From contig OY970235.1 of the NCBI GenBank assembly GCA_963714145.1, positions 6,076,001 to 6,140,000 on the forward strand: a DNA stretch of 64,000 nucleotides. The letters run 5' to 3'. This DNA is from JBBWZH01 sp035544115 (lineage in GTDB: Bacteria; Actinomycetota; Actinomycetes; Mycobacteriales; CADCTP01). The translations under genes and the position numbers were made by a program. Below, piece by piece: positions 31,836 to 40,565 of the stretch. The notes beneath the pieces are model-generated. The model ran no database searches, was not told the DNA's origin, and worked only from the letters and a program-made list of their open reading frames with translations. Position 1 is the stretch's first letter, and each line of letters begins with the position of its first letter.

Positions 31836-33142
31836 TATCGCAGGAATCCCTCGTAATTGCGCTGCATGAGCTGGCTCTCGATCTGCTTAACGGTATCCAG
31901 ACCGACACCCACCATGATCAGCACAGCGGTGCCACCGAACGGGAAGTTCTGGTTGTTGCCCTGGGTCAGCGTGTAGAAGAAGTTCGGCAGCACCGCGACG
32001 ATGCCGAGGTACAGCGAACCGGGCAGCGTGATCCGGGAGAGCACATAGCTCAGGTACTCGGCCGTCGGCCGGCCGGGGCGGATGCCGGGGATGAACCCGC
32101 CGTACTTCTTCATGTCGTCAGCCCGCTCTTCCGGGTTGAACGTGATCGACACGTAGAAGTAGGTGAAGAAGATGATCATCGCGAAGTAGAGCCCGATGTG
32201 CACCCAGCTCTTCTGGTTGATGACCTGGTTCTCGATGAAGCGGCGCCACGTGCTGGTGCCGTTGCCGGACACCTGGGTGATCAGCTGCGGCAGGTACAGC
32301 AGCGAGGTCGCGAAGATGACCGGGATGACACCGGCCTGGTTGACCTTCAGCGGCAGGTACGTCGAGGTGCCGCCGTACATCCGCCGGCCGACCATCCGCT
32401 TGGCGTACTGCACCGGGATGCGCCGCTGTGCCTGCTCCACGAACACGACCGCGGCGATGATGGCCAGGCCCAGCGCGCAGATCAGGATGAAGACGAAGGT
32501 GCCGCCGCTGCGCAGGATCGTGCCGCCCTCGGCCGGGATGCGGGCCGCGATCGAGGTGAAGATCAGCACCGACATGCCGTTGCCGATGCCGCGGTCGGTG
32601 ATCAGTTCGCCCAGCCACATGATGACGGCGGTGCCGGCGGTCATCGTGATGACCATCGCGGTGAGCGAGAAGATGTCTTCCTTGAACAGGATGCTGGCGG
32701 AGCAGTTCGGGAACAGCTGCTTGTTGCGGGCCAGCGCGATGATGCCGGTGGACTGCAGGATGGCCAGCCCGATGGTCAGGTACCGGGTGTACTGGGTCAG
32801 CTTCGCGGTGCCGGACTGACCCTCCTTCTTCAACTGCTCGAACCGCGGGATCACCACCACCAGCAACTGGATGATGATGCTCGCCGTGATGTACGGCATG
32901 ATGCCCAGCGCGAACACGGACAGCTTCAACAGCGCCCCGCCGCTGAACAGGTTCACCAGGGCGTACAGGTCCTTGGAGGCACCGTTGTTGGCCTCGTCGA
33001 GGCAGGTGTTGATCGCTGGTGTCGACACGTTGGGTGTCGGGACGCTGGCGCCGAGCCGATACAAGGCCAGGATCGCCAACGAGAACAGCAGCTTCTTGCG
33101 CAGGTCAGGCGTCCGGAACGCCGATGCGAACGCGGAAAGCAC
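31835..33142 (-). CDS. secY: Protein translocase subunit SecY
   Basis: 435 residues with ten membrane helices, starting at LRKKLLFSLAILALYRLGASVPTP from a GTG with AGGAGGA upstream. It contains the plug region and the conserved cytosolic loop VEQAQRRIPVQYAKRMVGR. It is the pore of the Sec channel. The 205 bases in front of it separate it from rplO and may carry an extra promoter, but I see no strong one. Confidence 0.98.
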   Translation of the reverse strand: MLSAFASAFRTPDLRKKLLFSLAILALYRLGASVPTPNVSTPAINTCLDEANNGASKDLYALVNLFSGGALLKLSVFALGIMPYITASIIIQLLVVVIPRFEQLKKEGQSGTAKLTQYTRYLTIGLAILQSTGIIALARNKQLFPNCSASILFKEDIFSLTAMVITMTAGTAVIMWLGELITDRGIGNGMSVLIFTSIAARIPAEGGTILRSGGTFVFILICALGLAIIAAVVFVEQAQRRIPVQYAKRMVGRRMYGGTSTYLPLKVNQAGVIPVIFATSLLYLPQLITQVSGNGTSTWRRFIENQVINQKSWVHIGLYFAMIIFFTYFYVSITFNPEERADDMKKYGGFIPGIRPGRPTAEYLSYVLSRITLPGSLYLGIVAVLPNFFYTLTQGNNQNFPFGGTAVLIMVGVGLDTVKQIESQLMQRNYEGFLR

Positions 33143-33347
33143 GAATCCTCCTGCGCCTGACGGGTCCGGTCAGCCCGGCCCAGCGGATCTGCCGGCCGAC
33201 GCACCGGTCGGCTCCGGCCAGCAGTTGAGTGGACGTCCTGCGGGGGGCAATATCCGCAGGTTGCGACTCTAACAGTCAGGACGGCCGAACTGGTCAGCCG
33301 GCCGGACCAGGAAGTCGCCACCTGGCCCGAACCGGCCGTCGAGTTCC

Positions 33348-33788
33348 TTACAGTTCGGTAACGGTGCCCCCGGCACCGGTGATCTTCTCCTTGGCGGAGC
33401 CGGAGAAGCCGTGCGCGGTCACCTGCAGCGCCACCCCCAGGTCGCCGGTGCCGAGCACCTTCACCAGCTGGCCGCGCCGCACCGCGCCGGCCTCCACCAG
33501 CTCGTCCGGGCCGATCGTGCCGCCGGACGGGAACAGCTCGGCCAGCCGGCCGACGTTCACCACCTGGTACTCGACCCGGAACCGGTTGCGGAAGCCCTTC
33601 ATCTTGGGCAGCCGCATGTGGATCGGCATCTGCCCGCCCTCGAAATGCGCGGGGATGTTGCCGCGGGCCTTGCTGCCCTTGGTGCCCCGGCCGGCCGTCT
33701 TGCCCTTGGAGCCGTCACCCCGGCCGACCCGCGTCTTGGCGGTCTTCGCGCCCGGAGCCGGGCGCAGGTGGTGGACTTTGAGTGTCAT
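33348..33788 (-). CDS. rplO: 50S ribosomal protein L15
   Basis: 146 residues with the Gly/Arg/Lys-rich start (HHLRPAPGAKTAKTRVGRGD, GKTAGRGTKGSKARG) and the C-terminal domain ending SGSAKEKITGAGGTVTEL. A late-assembly protein of the large subunit. It follows rpmD by three bases. Confidence 0.98.
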   Translation of the reverse strand: MTLKVHHLRPAPGAKTAKTRVGRGDGSKGKTAGRGTKGSKARGNIPAHFEGGQMPIHMRLPKMKGFRNRFRVEYQVVNVGRLAELFPSGGTIGPDELVEAGAVRRGQLVKVLGTGDLGVALQVTAHGFSGSAKEKITGAGGTVTEL

Positions 33789-33791
33789 TCC

Positions 33792-33974
33792 CTACTCAAC
33801 CTCCTCGACCGTGACCAGATGGGTCACGGTCGCGACCATGCCGCGGATCTCCGGCCGGTCCTCTTTGACCACCGCGTCGTGCACCCGCTTGAGACCGAGC
33901 GAGCGCAGCGTCTGCCGCTGGTTGTCCTTCGACCCGATCGCCGACCGGACCTGCGTGACCTTCAGCCGTGCCAA
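33792..33974 (-). CDS. rpmD: 50S ribosomal protein L30
   Basis: 60 residues, ARLKVTQVRSAIGSKDNQRQ through GLKRVHDAVVKEDRPEIRG. The only start consistent with the family is a TTG one base after the rpsE stop (TGAGTTG), with AGGGGG inside the end of rpsE. A rare start codon in a ribosomal gene suggests output depends on coupling to rpsE. Confidence 0.95.
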   Translation of the reverse strand: MARLKVTQVRSAIGSKDNQRQTLRSLGLKRVHDAVVKEDRPEIRGMVATVTHLVTVEEVE

Positions 33975-33975
33975 C

Positions 33976-34578
33976 TCACACCCCCTGGCCAGCCCGGGCC
34001 CGCAGCATGCCGCTCGGCGCGACGTCCTCCAGTGGCAGCCCGCGGCGAGCCGCGACCTCCTCCGGGCGGACCAGCCCGCGCAGCGCCGCCACGGTCGCGT
34101 GCACGATGTTGATCGGGTTGTCCGAGCCGAGTGACTTGGACAGCACGTCATGGATGCCGGCGCACTCCAGCACGGCGCGCACCGGGCCACCGGCGATGAC
34201 GCCGGTACCGGGGCTGGCCGGCTTCAGCAGCACCACGCCCGCGGCCGCCTCACCCTGCACCGGGTGCGGGATGGTGGCGGCGATCCGGGGCACCTTGAAG
34301 AAGTGCTTCTTGGCCTCCTCGACGCCCTTGGCGATGGCCGCGGGCACCTCCTTGGCCTTGCCGTAGCCGACGCCTACGGTGCCGTCGCCGTCGCCCACCA
34401 CGACCAGCGCGGTGAAGCTGAACCGGCGGCCACCCTTGACGACCTTGGCCACCCGGTTGATCGCGACGACCCGTTCGACGTGTGGGCTCTTCTCCGGGGC
34501 AGCCCCGCCCCGGCCGCCGTCCCGGCGGTCGCGGCGATCTCCGCCGCCTTGCCCGCCTCGGCGCTGCGGTCCAGGCAT
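33976..34578 (-). CDS. rpsE: 30S ribosomal protein S5
   Basis: 200 residues from ATG 34578. A Gly/Arg/Asp-rich N-terminal extension of about 30 residues (GGQGGGDRRDRRDGGRGG) precedes the double-stranded RNA-binding domain (VERVVAINRVAKVVKGGRRF) and the C-terminal domain (GGPVRAVLECAGIHDVLSKS). It contributes to decoding fidelity. Confidence 0.98.
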   Translation of the reverse strand: MPGPQRRGGQGGGDRRDRRDGGRGGAAPEKSPHVERVVAINRVAKVVKGGRRFSFTALVVVGDGDGTVGVGYGKAKEVPAAIAKGVEEAKKHFFKVPRIAATIPHPVQGEAAAGVVLLKPASPGTGVIAGGPVRAVLECAGIHDVLSKSLGSDNPINIVHATVAALRGLVRPEEVAARRGLPLEDVAPSGMLRARAGQGV

Positions 34579-34624
34579 CAGGCTTCCCTTCCGTTCGTCC
34601 CCGTGGTCATCCGGATTGTGCGCA

Positions 34625-34999
34625 TCAGAACTCCAGCCCGCCGGCGCGGGCCGCGTCGGCCAGCGCCGCGATCCGGCCGTGGTAGGCGTTGCCACCGCGG
34701 TCGAAGACCACGGTGCTGACGCCGGCCGCCTTGCCGCGCTCGGCCAGCAGCTCGCCGACCCGGCGCGCCCGGGCCGTCTTGTCGCCGTCCGCGGCCAGCT
34801 TGTACGTCGAGGCCGCGGCCAGCGTGACGCCCTTGACGTCGTCGACGATCTGCGCGTAGAGGTGCCGGGACGAGCGGGTGACGACCAGCCGCGGCCGGGC
34901 CGCGCTGCCACGCACCCGCTTGCGCAGCCGGAAGTGCCGGCGTGCCCGGGCGGTGCGCCGTTCCTGCGCGACGCTCTTGCCGATGGTTGCAGTAGCCAT
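34625..34999 (-). CDS. rplR: 50S ribosomal protein L18
   Basis: 124 residues from ATG 34999 (MATATIGKSVAQERRTARAR), containing KRVRGSAARPRLVVTRSSRH and ending FDRGGNAYHGRIAALADAAR. It binds 5S rRNA with L5. The longer frame to 35059 only extends into the end of rplF. Confidence 0.98.
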   Translation of the reverse strand: MATATIGKSVAQERRTARARRHFRLRKRVRGSAARPRLVVTRSSRHLYAQIVDDVKGVTLAAASTYKLAADGDKTARARRVGELLAERGKAAGVSTVVFDRGGNAYHGRIAALADAARAGGLEF

Positions 35000-35003
35000 G
35001 CCG

Positions 35004-35540
35004 TTACTTACCCGTCTTCCCGGCCTTGCGGCGGACGACCTCACCCTGGTAGCGGACACCCTTGCCCTTGTACGGGTCCGGCTTGCGCAGCTTGCGGATG
35101 TTCGCCGCGACCTCGCCGACCTTCTGCTTGTCGATCCCCTCCACCACGAACCGGGTGGGCGTCTCGACCCGGAACGTGATGCCTTCCGGCGCCTTGACCG
35201 GGACCGGGTGGCTGAACCCGAGCGCGAACTCCAGGTCGGAGCCGCGGGCCTGCACCCGGTAGCCGGTGCCGACGATCTCCAGGGTCTTGGAGTAGCCCTG
35301 GGTGACGCCGGTGACCATGTTGGCGATCAACGTCCGGGACAGCCCGTGCAGCGAGCGGCTCTCCCGCTCGTCGTCGGGCCGGAGCACGTGCAGCGCGCCG
35401 TCCTCCTGCTGGATGGTGATCGGCTCGACCACCGTGTGGCTCAGTACCCCCTTGGGGCCCCGGACCTGGACCTCGCGGCCGTCCACCGCGACCTCGACCC
35501 CGCTGGGAACCGGGATCGGCAACTTACCGATGCGCGACAT
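35004..35540 (-). CDS. rplF: 50S ribosomal protein L6
   Basis: 178 residues with two homologous halves. It begins MSRIGKLPIPVPSGVEVAVD and has the L6 signature near the end (RKPDPYKGKGVRYQGEVVRR). It lies near the factor-binding site of the 50S subunit. Confidence 0.98.
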   Translation of the reverse strand: MSRIGKLPIPVPSGVEVAVDGREVQVRGPKGVLSHTVVEPITIQQEDGALHVLRPDDERESRSLHGLSRTLIANMVTGVTQGYSKTLEIVGTGYRVQARGSDLEFALGFSHPVPVKAPEGITFRVETPTRFVVEGIDKQKVGEVAANIRKLRKPDPYKGKGVRYQGEVVRRKAGKTGK

Positions 35541-35555
35541 GCCGTTCCTCCCGCC

Positions 35556-35966
35556 TCACCAGACGTAGGCGAGGACTTCCCCGCCCACCCTGCGCTTGGC
35601 CGCTTGCCGATCGGTGAGCAGCCCGGACGACGTCGAGATGATCGCCACCCCGAGCCCGCCGAGCACCTTCGGCAACCCGGTGGACTTCGCGTACACCCGC
35701 AGCCCGGGCTTGGACACCCGGCGCAGACCGGCGATGCTGCGCTCCCGGTTCGGGCCGTACTTCAGGTCGACGATGAGCTCGCGGAAGACGGTGCCGTCCC
35801 GCTCGACGTCGGCGACCTTCCAGCCGGCGATGTAGCCCTCCTGCTGCAGGATCTCGGCAATGTGCGATTTGATCTTGGAATGCGGCATCCGCACGTCGTC
35901 GTGGTACGCGGAGTTCGCGTTACGGACGCGGGTGAGCATGTCCGCGATCGGATCGGTCATGGTCAT
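35556..35966 (-). CDS. rpsH: 30S ribosomal protein S8
   Basis: 136 residues with MTDPIADMLTRVRNANSAYH near the start and the signature ending STSSGLLTDRQAAKRRVGGE. It may start at 35966 or six bases later. S8 is a primary 16S rRNA binder and in some bacteria represses the spc operon. Confidence 0.98.
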   Translation of the reverse strand: MTMTDPIADMLTRVRNANSAYHDDVRMPHSKIKSHIAEILQQEGYIAGWKVADVERDGTVFRELIVDLKYGPNRERSIAGLRRVSKPGLRVYAKSTGLPKVLGGLGVAIISTSSGLLTDRQAAKRRVGGEVLAYVW

Positions 35967-35994
35967 GGCATGTCAGGCCTTTCTCGCCGCGGTT

Positions 35995-36010
35995 CCCGCC
36001 CGGGGGCGGG
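35995..36010 (-). promoter_or_regulatory. Stem-loop between rpsN and rpsH
   Basis: CCCGCC-CGGG-GGCGGG is a perfect 6-bp stem with a tetraloop in the 83-base gap between the two cistrons. It is one of several such hairpins in these operons. Confidence 0.4.
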
Positions 36011-36049
36011 CCTGCGGTGAAGTGGTACCTCGGCGGAGGGTCGGGACGG

Positions 36050-36235
36050 CTACCAGGACGACTTGGTGATGCCCGGCAGTTCGCCGGCGTGTGCCATCTC
36101 GCGCACGCAGATCCGGCACAGGCCGAACGTGCGGTAGACCGCGCGGGGGCGGCCGCAACGCTGGCAGCGGGTGTATGCGCGAACGGCGAACTTGGGCTTC
36201 CGGCCCGCCTTCACGACCAGGGCTTTCTTGGCCAT
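36050..36235 (-). CDS. rpsN: 30S ribosomal protein S14, type Z
   Basis: 61 residues, the short zinc-ribbon form: CQRCGRPRAVYRTFGLCRIC supplies two CxxC pairs, and the end is HAGELPGITKSSW. The cysteine-free S14 that many actinobacteria keep elsewhere is not in this window. Confidence 0.98.
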   Translation of the reverse strand: MAKKALVVKAGRKPKFAVRAYTRCQRCGRPRAVYRTFGLCRICVREMAHAGELPGITKSSW

Positions 36236-36274
36236 TCTCTCTCTCTTCTGGGACGCCCGACGACTCTCGGCGGG

Positions 36275-36919
36275 CTACCGGCGAGCGGGCCGCCGGGTCC
36301 GGATCGGGGCGACCGGGGCCGCCGCCTCGGCGGTCCGGAACGGGAAGCCGAGCAGCCGCAGCAACGCGCGGCCCTCGTCGTCCGTTCCCGCCGTGGTGAC
36401 AACGGTGATGTCCATCCCGCGCTGCCGGTCGATCCGGTCCATGTCGATCTCGCGGAACATGGACTGCTCGGTCAGCCCGAACGTGTAGTTGCCGGCGCCG
36501 TCGAACTGGCTCGGCGACAGGCCGCGGAAGTCGCGGATCCGGGGCAGCGCGATGGTCAGCAGCCGGTCCAGGAACTCCCACATCCGGTCGCCGCGCAGGG
36601 TGACCTTGGCGCCGATCGGCATGCCCTCGCGCAGCTTGAACTGTGCGATCGACTTGCGGGCGCGCTGCACCAGCGGCTTCTGGCCGGTGATCGTGGCCAG
36701 GTCGCGGACCGCGCCGTCCATCAGCTTCGCGTCCCGAGCGGCCTCGCCGACGCCCATGTTGACGACGACCTTGACCAGCCCGGGCACCTGCATGACGTTG
36801 CCGTAGCTGAACTCCTCGCGCAGCGCCGGCAGGATCTCCTCCCGGTACCGCGCGCGCAGCCGGGGGCCGTCGTACGCCGGGGTCTCCGCCGGCGTGGTGG
36901 TGGCGGTGCCGCGAGCCAT
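36275..36919 (-). CDS. rplE: 50S ribosomal protein L5
   Basis: 214 residues. After about 20 residues the core begins RLRARYREEILPALREEFSY, with the signature VVVNMGVGEAARDAKLMDGA. It ends in a short basic tail (APIRTRRPARR) beyond the usual terminus. It binds 5S rRNA. The start shares one base with the rplX stop (TGATG). Confidence 0.98.
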   Translation of the reverse strand: MARGTATTTPAETPAYDGPRLRARYREEILPALREEFSYGNVMQVPGLVKVVVNMGVGEAARDAKLMDGAVRDLATITGQKPLVQRARKSIAQFKLREGMPIGAKVTLRGDRMWEFLDRLLTIALPRIRDFRGLSPSQFDGAGNYTFGLTEQSMFREIDMDRIDRQRGMDITVVTTAGTDDEGRALLRLLGFPFRTAEAAAPVAPIRTRRPARR

Positions 36920-37248
36920 CAGATGTCCTTACCGGACCGGCGCGCCACGCGAACGCTGCGACCGTCCTCGTCCTTGCGGTAGCCCACCCGGGTGGGCTTG
37001 CCGTCGCTGTCCACCACCATCACGTTGCTCACGTGGATGGCGGCCTCCTGGGTCACGATGCCGCCGGTCTTCGCGCCGCGCTGGTTGGACGAGATCCGGG
37101 TGTGCTTCTTGATCCGGTTCACGCCCTCGACAATGACCCGCTGCTCCTTGGGGTAGGCGGCGATCACCTTGCCCTTGGCGCCCTTGTCCCTGCCGGCGAC
37201 CACGATGACCGTGTCGCCCTTCTTCACCTTCATCGACGAGGCCGGCAT
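36919..37248 (-). CDS. rplX: 50S ribosomal protein L24
   Basis: 109 residues with the KOW motif near the start (MKVKKGDTVIVVAGRDKGAK) and VNRIKKHTRISSNQRGAKTG. It is an assembly initiator of the large subunit. An internal Met at residue 6 could be the true start. It begins one base after the rplN stop. Confidence 0.98.
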   Translation of the reverse strand: MPASSMKVKKGDTVIVVAGRDKGAKGKVIAAYPKEQRVIVEGVNRIKKHTRISSNQRGAKTGGIVTQEAAIHVSNVMVVDSDGKPTRVGYRKDEDGRSVRVARRSGKDI

Positions 37249-37249
37249 G

Positions 37250-37618
37250 TCAGAGCACCTCCGGGGCCAGCGAGATGATCTTCATGAACCGCTTGTCGCG
37301 CAGTTCCCGGCCGACCGGGCCGAAGATGCGCGTGCCGCGGGGCTCGTTGTCGGGCTTGATCAACACAGCGGCGTTCTCGTCGAAGCGGATGTACGAGCCG
37401 TCCGGGCGCCGCTTCTCCTTCGCGGTGCGGACGACGACGGCCTTGACCACGTCGCCCTTCTTCACCCCGGCACCCGGCAGGGCGTCCTTGACCGTGGCGA
37501 CGATGATGTCGCCGATACCGGCGTAGCGCCGGCCGGAGCCGCCGAGCACCCGGATGCAAAGGATCTCCTTCGCCCCGGTGTTGTCGGCGACCCGTAGCCG
37601 CGACTCCTGTTGAATCAC
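37250..37618 (-). CDS. rplN: 50S ribosomal protein L14
   Basis: 122 residues of exactly the usual length, MIQQESRLRVADNTGAKEIL through RELRDKRFMKIISLAPEVL. It forms a bridge to the 30S subunit. First gene of the spc segment, 59 bases after rpsQ. Confidence 0.98.
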   Translation of the reverse strand: MIQQESRLRVADNTGAKEILCIRVLGGSGRRYAGIGDIIVATVKDALPGAGVKKGDVVKAVVVRTAKEKRRPDGSYIRFDENAAVLIKPDNEPRGTRIFGPVGRELRDKRFMKIISLAPEVL

Positions 37619-37677
37619 CTTCGGTTCCTAACTATTCGCCGGACGGCCGTGCGGGCGGAACGTGCGGATGCCCGTAC

Positions 37678-37959
37678 TCACTTCGCGCGCTCGAGGATCT
37701 CCACGACGCGCCAGCGCTTCGTGGCCGACAGCGGCCGGGTCTCCATCAGCAGGACCCGGTCACCCACGCCCACGGTGTTCTGCTCGTCGTGTGCCTTGAG
37801 CTTGCTGGACCGGCGCAGCACCTTGGCGTAACGCGGGTGCTTGACCCGGTCCTCGACCATGACGACGACGGTCTTGTCCATCTTGTCGCTGACCACCAGA
37901 CCCTCGCGGGTCTTGCGGGAGCCGCGCGACTCTGGGCTGCTCTGCTCGCTGTCGGTCAT
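37678..37959 (-). CDS. rpsQ: 30S ribosomal protein S17
   Basis: 93 residues. A charged N-terminal tail precedes the OB fold (RKTREGLVVSDKMDKTVVVM, KHPRYAKVLRRSSKLKAHDE). It overlaps the rpmC stop by four bases. Confidence 0.98.
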   Translation of the reverse strand: MTDSEQSSPESRGSRKTREGLVVSDKMDKTVVVMVEDRVKHPRYAKVLRRSSKLKAHDEQNTVGVGDRVLLMETRPLSATKRWRVVEILERAK

Positions 37960-38189
37960 GCCACACCTTCACTCGGAGCGGTAGACAGGCCGAGCTCGCG
38001 CTCGCGCATGATCGTGTAGATCCGCGCGATGTCGCGGCGAACGGTCTGCAGCCGCCGGTTGTTGTCCAGCTGCCCGGTGGCCACCTGGAAGCGGAGGTTG
38101 AACAGCTCCTCCTTGGCTTCCCGCAGCCGGGTCAGCAATTCGTCGTCGAGGAGTTCCCGCAACTCGGTGGGGGGAGAACCGGCAACCAT
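37956..38189 (-). CDS. rpmC: 50S ribosomal protein L29
   Basis: 77 residues, a two-helix hairpin (ELRELLDDELLTRLREAKEE and RLQTVRRDIARIYTIMRERE) near the peptide exit tunnel. The start ATG shares a base with the rplP stop. Confidence 0.97.
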   Translation of the reverse strand: MVAGSPPTELRELLDDELLTRLREAKEELFNLRFQVATGQLDNNRRLQTVRRDIARIYTIMRERELGLSTAPSEGVA

Positions 38190-38608
38190 CAGACGTCACC
38201 AACCTCGCGCTTGACGAACCGGCACTTCATCGGCAGCTTGTGGATCGCCCGGCGCAGCGCCTCGCGGGCGATCGGCTCCGGCACGCCGGCCAGCTCGAAC
38301 ATCACCCGGCCCGGCTTGACGTTGGCCACCCACCACTCCGGCGAGCCCTTGCCGGAACCCATCCGGGTCTCGGCCGGCTTCTTGGTGATCGGGCGGTCCG
38401 GGTAGATGTTGATCCAGACCTTGCCGCCACGCTTGATGTGCCGGGTCATCGCGATACGCGCGGACTCGATCTGCCGGTTGGTCACGTACGCCGGCTCCAG
38501 GGCCTGGATGCCGTACTCACCGAAGTTGACCTTCGTACCGCCGCTGGCGGCGCCGGACCGGTTCGGGTGATGTTGCTTGCGGTGCTTGACCCTGCGCGGG
38601 ATGAGCAT
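38189..38608 (-). CDS. rplP: 50S ribosomal protein L16
   Basis: 139 residues from ATG 38608 (MLIPRRVKHRKQHHPNRSGA). It contains ESARIAMTRHIKRGGKVWIN and the signature RMGSGKGSPEWWVANVKPGR. It helps shape the A-site tRNA region. A longer open frame to 38998 lies over the end of rpsC and is not used. Confidence 0.98.
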   Translation of the reverse strand: MLIPRRVKHRKQHHPNRSGAASGGTKVNFGEYGIQALEPAYVTNRQIESARIAMTRHIKRGGKVWINIYPDRPITKKPAETRMGSGKGSPEWWVANVKPGRVMFELAGVPEPIAREALRRAIHKLPMKCRFVKREVGDV

Positions 38609-38613
38609 CTGTC

Positions 38614-39453
38614 TCAGCCTTCCGTGCTCTCGTCGGCCGGCGCCGAGGTCGGCTCGGCCGGCGCCTGGACGGGCAGCTCGGTCTCCTGCACGGCGGCCCG
38701 CCCGGCCTCGGTGCTCGTGCCGGTGGTGCCGGACGAACCCGACCGGCGCGGCCGGCCCGGCCGCTCCCGACGCTGCTGCTGTTGCTGGCGCAGCGCGACC
38801 TCGGCGGCCTCCCGCTCGCGCAGCCCGCCGATCACGTCGCCCTTGTAGATCCAGACCTTGACGCCGATCCGGCCGAAGGTGGTGCGGGCCTCGTACATGC
38901 CGTAGTCGATGTTGGCGCGCAGCGTGTGCAGCGGCACCCGGCCCTCGCGGTAGAACTCCGACCGGGACATCTCGGCGCCGCCGAGCCGGCCGGAGCACTG
39001 CACCCGGATGCCCTTGACGCCGGGGCTCTTCAACGCCGACTGCATCGCCTTGCGCATGGCCCGGCGGAAGCTCACCCGGCTGGACAGCTGCTCGGCCACG
39101 CCCTGTGCGACGAGCTGGGCATCGGCCTCGGGGTTCTTGACCTCGAGGATGTTCAGCTGCACCTGCTTGGCGGTCAGCTTCTCCAGCTCGGACCGGATGC
39201 GGTCAGCCTCCGCGCCGCGCCGGCCGATGACGATGCCCGGGCGGGCGGTGTGGATGTCGACCCGGACCCGGTCGCGGGTGCGCTCGATGTCTACCCGGGA
39301 GATGCCGGCCCGCTCCATGCCCTTGGTGAACATGCGCCGGATCGCGACGTCTTCCTTGACGTAGTCCTTGTACAGCTTGTCCGCGTACCACCGGGACTTC
39401 CACTCGGTCGTGATGCCGAGGCGGAACCCGTGCGGGTTGACCTTCTGACCCAC
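38614..39453 (-). CDS. rpsC: 30S ribosomal protein S3
   Basis: 279 residues. It has MGQKVNPHGFRLGITTEWKS, the KH domain around RPGIVIGRRGAEADRIRSEL, and the C-terminal domain with IKVWIYKGD-like VKVWIYKGDVIGGL. A tail of about 60 residues rich in Gln, Arg, Gly and Ser extends beyond the usual end. The GTG start shares one base with the rplV stop. Confidence 0.98.
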   Translation of the reverse strand: MGQKVNPHGFRLGITTEWKSRWYADKLYKDYVKEDVAIRRMFTKGMERAGISRVDIERTRDRVRVDIHTARPGIVIGRRGAEADRIRSELEKLTAKQVQLNILEVKNPEADAQLVAQGVAEQLSSRVSFRRAMRKAMQSALKSPGVKGIRVQCSGRLGGAEMSRSEFYREGRVPLHTLRANIDYGMYEARTTFGRIGVKVWIYKGDVIGGLREREAAEVALRQQQQQRRERPGRPRRSGSSGTTGTSTEAGRAAVQETELPVQAPAEPTSAPADESTEG

Positions 39454-40187
39454 TAGCGGGTCCCCTCCTCTGTCGTGTCCGCGTCATCGGCGGCAGCCGA
39501 CTCGGCGTCCTGGCCGTCGTCCGCGGTCTCATCCGCGGCGTCGGTGCTCTCGGCGGTGGCCCGTGGGGTGGACCGAGTGGCCTTGCCGGACTTCTTCGCC
39601 GGCGCCGTTGCCTCGGCCGTCTCGGTCTCCGTCGGCTCGAGCTCGGTCGTTTCGAGCTCGGTCGTTTCGAGCTCAGCCGGCTCGACCGGCTCGGTGGCCT
39701 TGGTCGCCTTGGTGGCTTTGCTCGCCTTGGTCGCCTTGCTGGCCTTGGCCGGCTCCGCCTTGGTCGCCTTCGCGGCCTTGGCCGGCGCGGCCTTGGCCGG
39801 CCGGGCGACCGGCACCACGCTCTCCACCTCGATGGTGATGTGGCTGGTGCGCTTGCGGATCCGGTACGCCCGGCCCTGCGCCCGGGGCCGGAACCGCTTC
39901 AGCGTCGGGCCCTCGTCTACGTAGGCAACCGTGACGATCAGCGACTCCGGGTCGAGCTGCAGGTTGTGCTCGGCGTTCGCCATCGCGCTGGCGAGCACCT
40001 TGGACACCGGCTCGCTCGCGGCCTGGGGCGCGAACTGCAACACCGACAGCGCCTCGCGCGCCTCCATGCCGCGAATCAGGTCGACTACCCGCCGGACCTT
40101 CATCGGCGTCATGCGGACGTAGCGGGCACTCGCCCGCGCGCGCAGGTCCTCCGCCGCGCCCGCGGTAGTCGCGCTGCCCTTGGCCAT
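39453..40187 (-). CDS. rplV: 50S ribosomal protein L22 with long repetitive tail
   Basis: 244 residues, about twice the usual 110-120. The first 115 form a normal L22 (ARYVRMTPMKVRRVVDLIRG, AYVDEGPTLKRFRPRAQGRA), whose loop lines the exit tunnel. The rest is an Ala/Lys/Thr-rich basic repeat (KASKATKASKATKATKAT) followed by a Glu/Thr-rich acidic repeat (ELETTELETTELEPTETE). The tail likely protrudes at the subunit surface. Confidence 0.97.
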   Translation of the reverse strand: MAKGSATTAGAAEDLRARASARYVRMTPMKVRRVVDLIRGMEAREALSVLQFAPQAASEPVSKVLASAMANAEHNLQLDPESLIVTVAYVDEGPTLKRFRPRAQGRAYRIRKRTSHITIEVESVVPVARPAKAAPAKAAKATKAEPAKASKATKASKATKATKATEPVEPAELETTELETTELEPTETETAEATAPAKKSGKATRSTPRATAESTDAADETADDGQDAESAAADDADTTEEGTR

Positions 40188-40271
40188 CTCGCTATCCCCT
40201 TGCTTGTCTGCGTGCTCGTCTGCGGCTGTCTACTGTGGACCGTCTGCTCGCCCGGCTGAGTGTCGCGGCGG

Positions 40272-40553
40272 TCAGCCGCGGCGGCTCCGGCGGTCGTCCC
40301 GGATGTGGCCACGGAAGGTCCGGGTCGGCGCGAACTCGCCGAGCTTGTGCCCGACCATGCCCTCGGTCACGTACACCGGGACGTGCTTGCGGCCGTCGTG
40401 CACGGCGATCGTGTGCCCGAGCATGTCCGGGATGATCGTCGACCGGCGGGACCAGGTCTTGATCACGTTCTTGGTGCCTCGCTCGTTCTGCACGTCCACC
40501 TTTTTCAGCAGGTGGTCGTCGACGAACGGGCCCTTCTTCAGGCTGCGCGGCAT
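40272..40553 (-). CDS. rpsS: 30S ribosomal protein S19
   Basis: 93 residues, MPRSLKKGPFVDDHLLKKVD through the signature HKLGEFAPTRTFRGHIRDD. It complexes with S13 in the 30S head. It lies 12 bases after rplB. Confidence 0.98.
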   Translation of the reverse strand: MPRSLKKGPFVDDHLLKKVDVQNERGTKNVIKTWSRRSTIIPDMLGHTIAVHDGRKHVPVYVTEGMVGHKLGEFAPTRTFRGHIRDDRRSRRG

Positions 40554-40565
40554 GCCGGGCTACTC

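Noticed and set aside
33143..33347. A secY promoter in the rplO-secY gap
   Set aside because: A TTAGAG -10-like element is present, but no -35 at acceptable spacing was found, so it is not listed as a feature.
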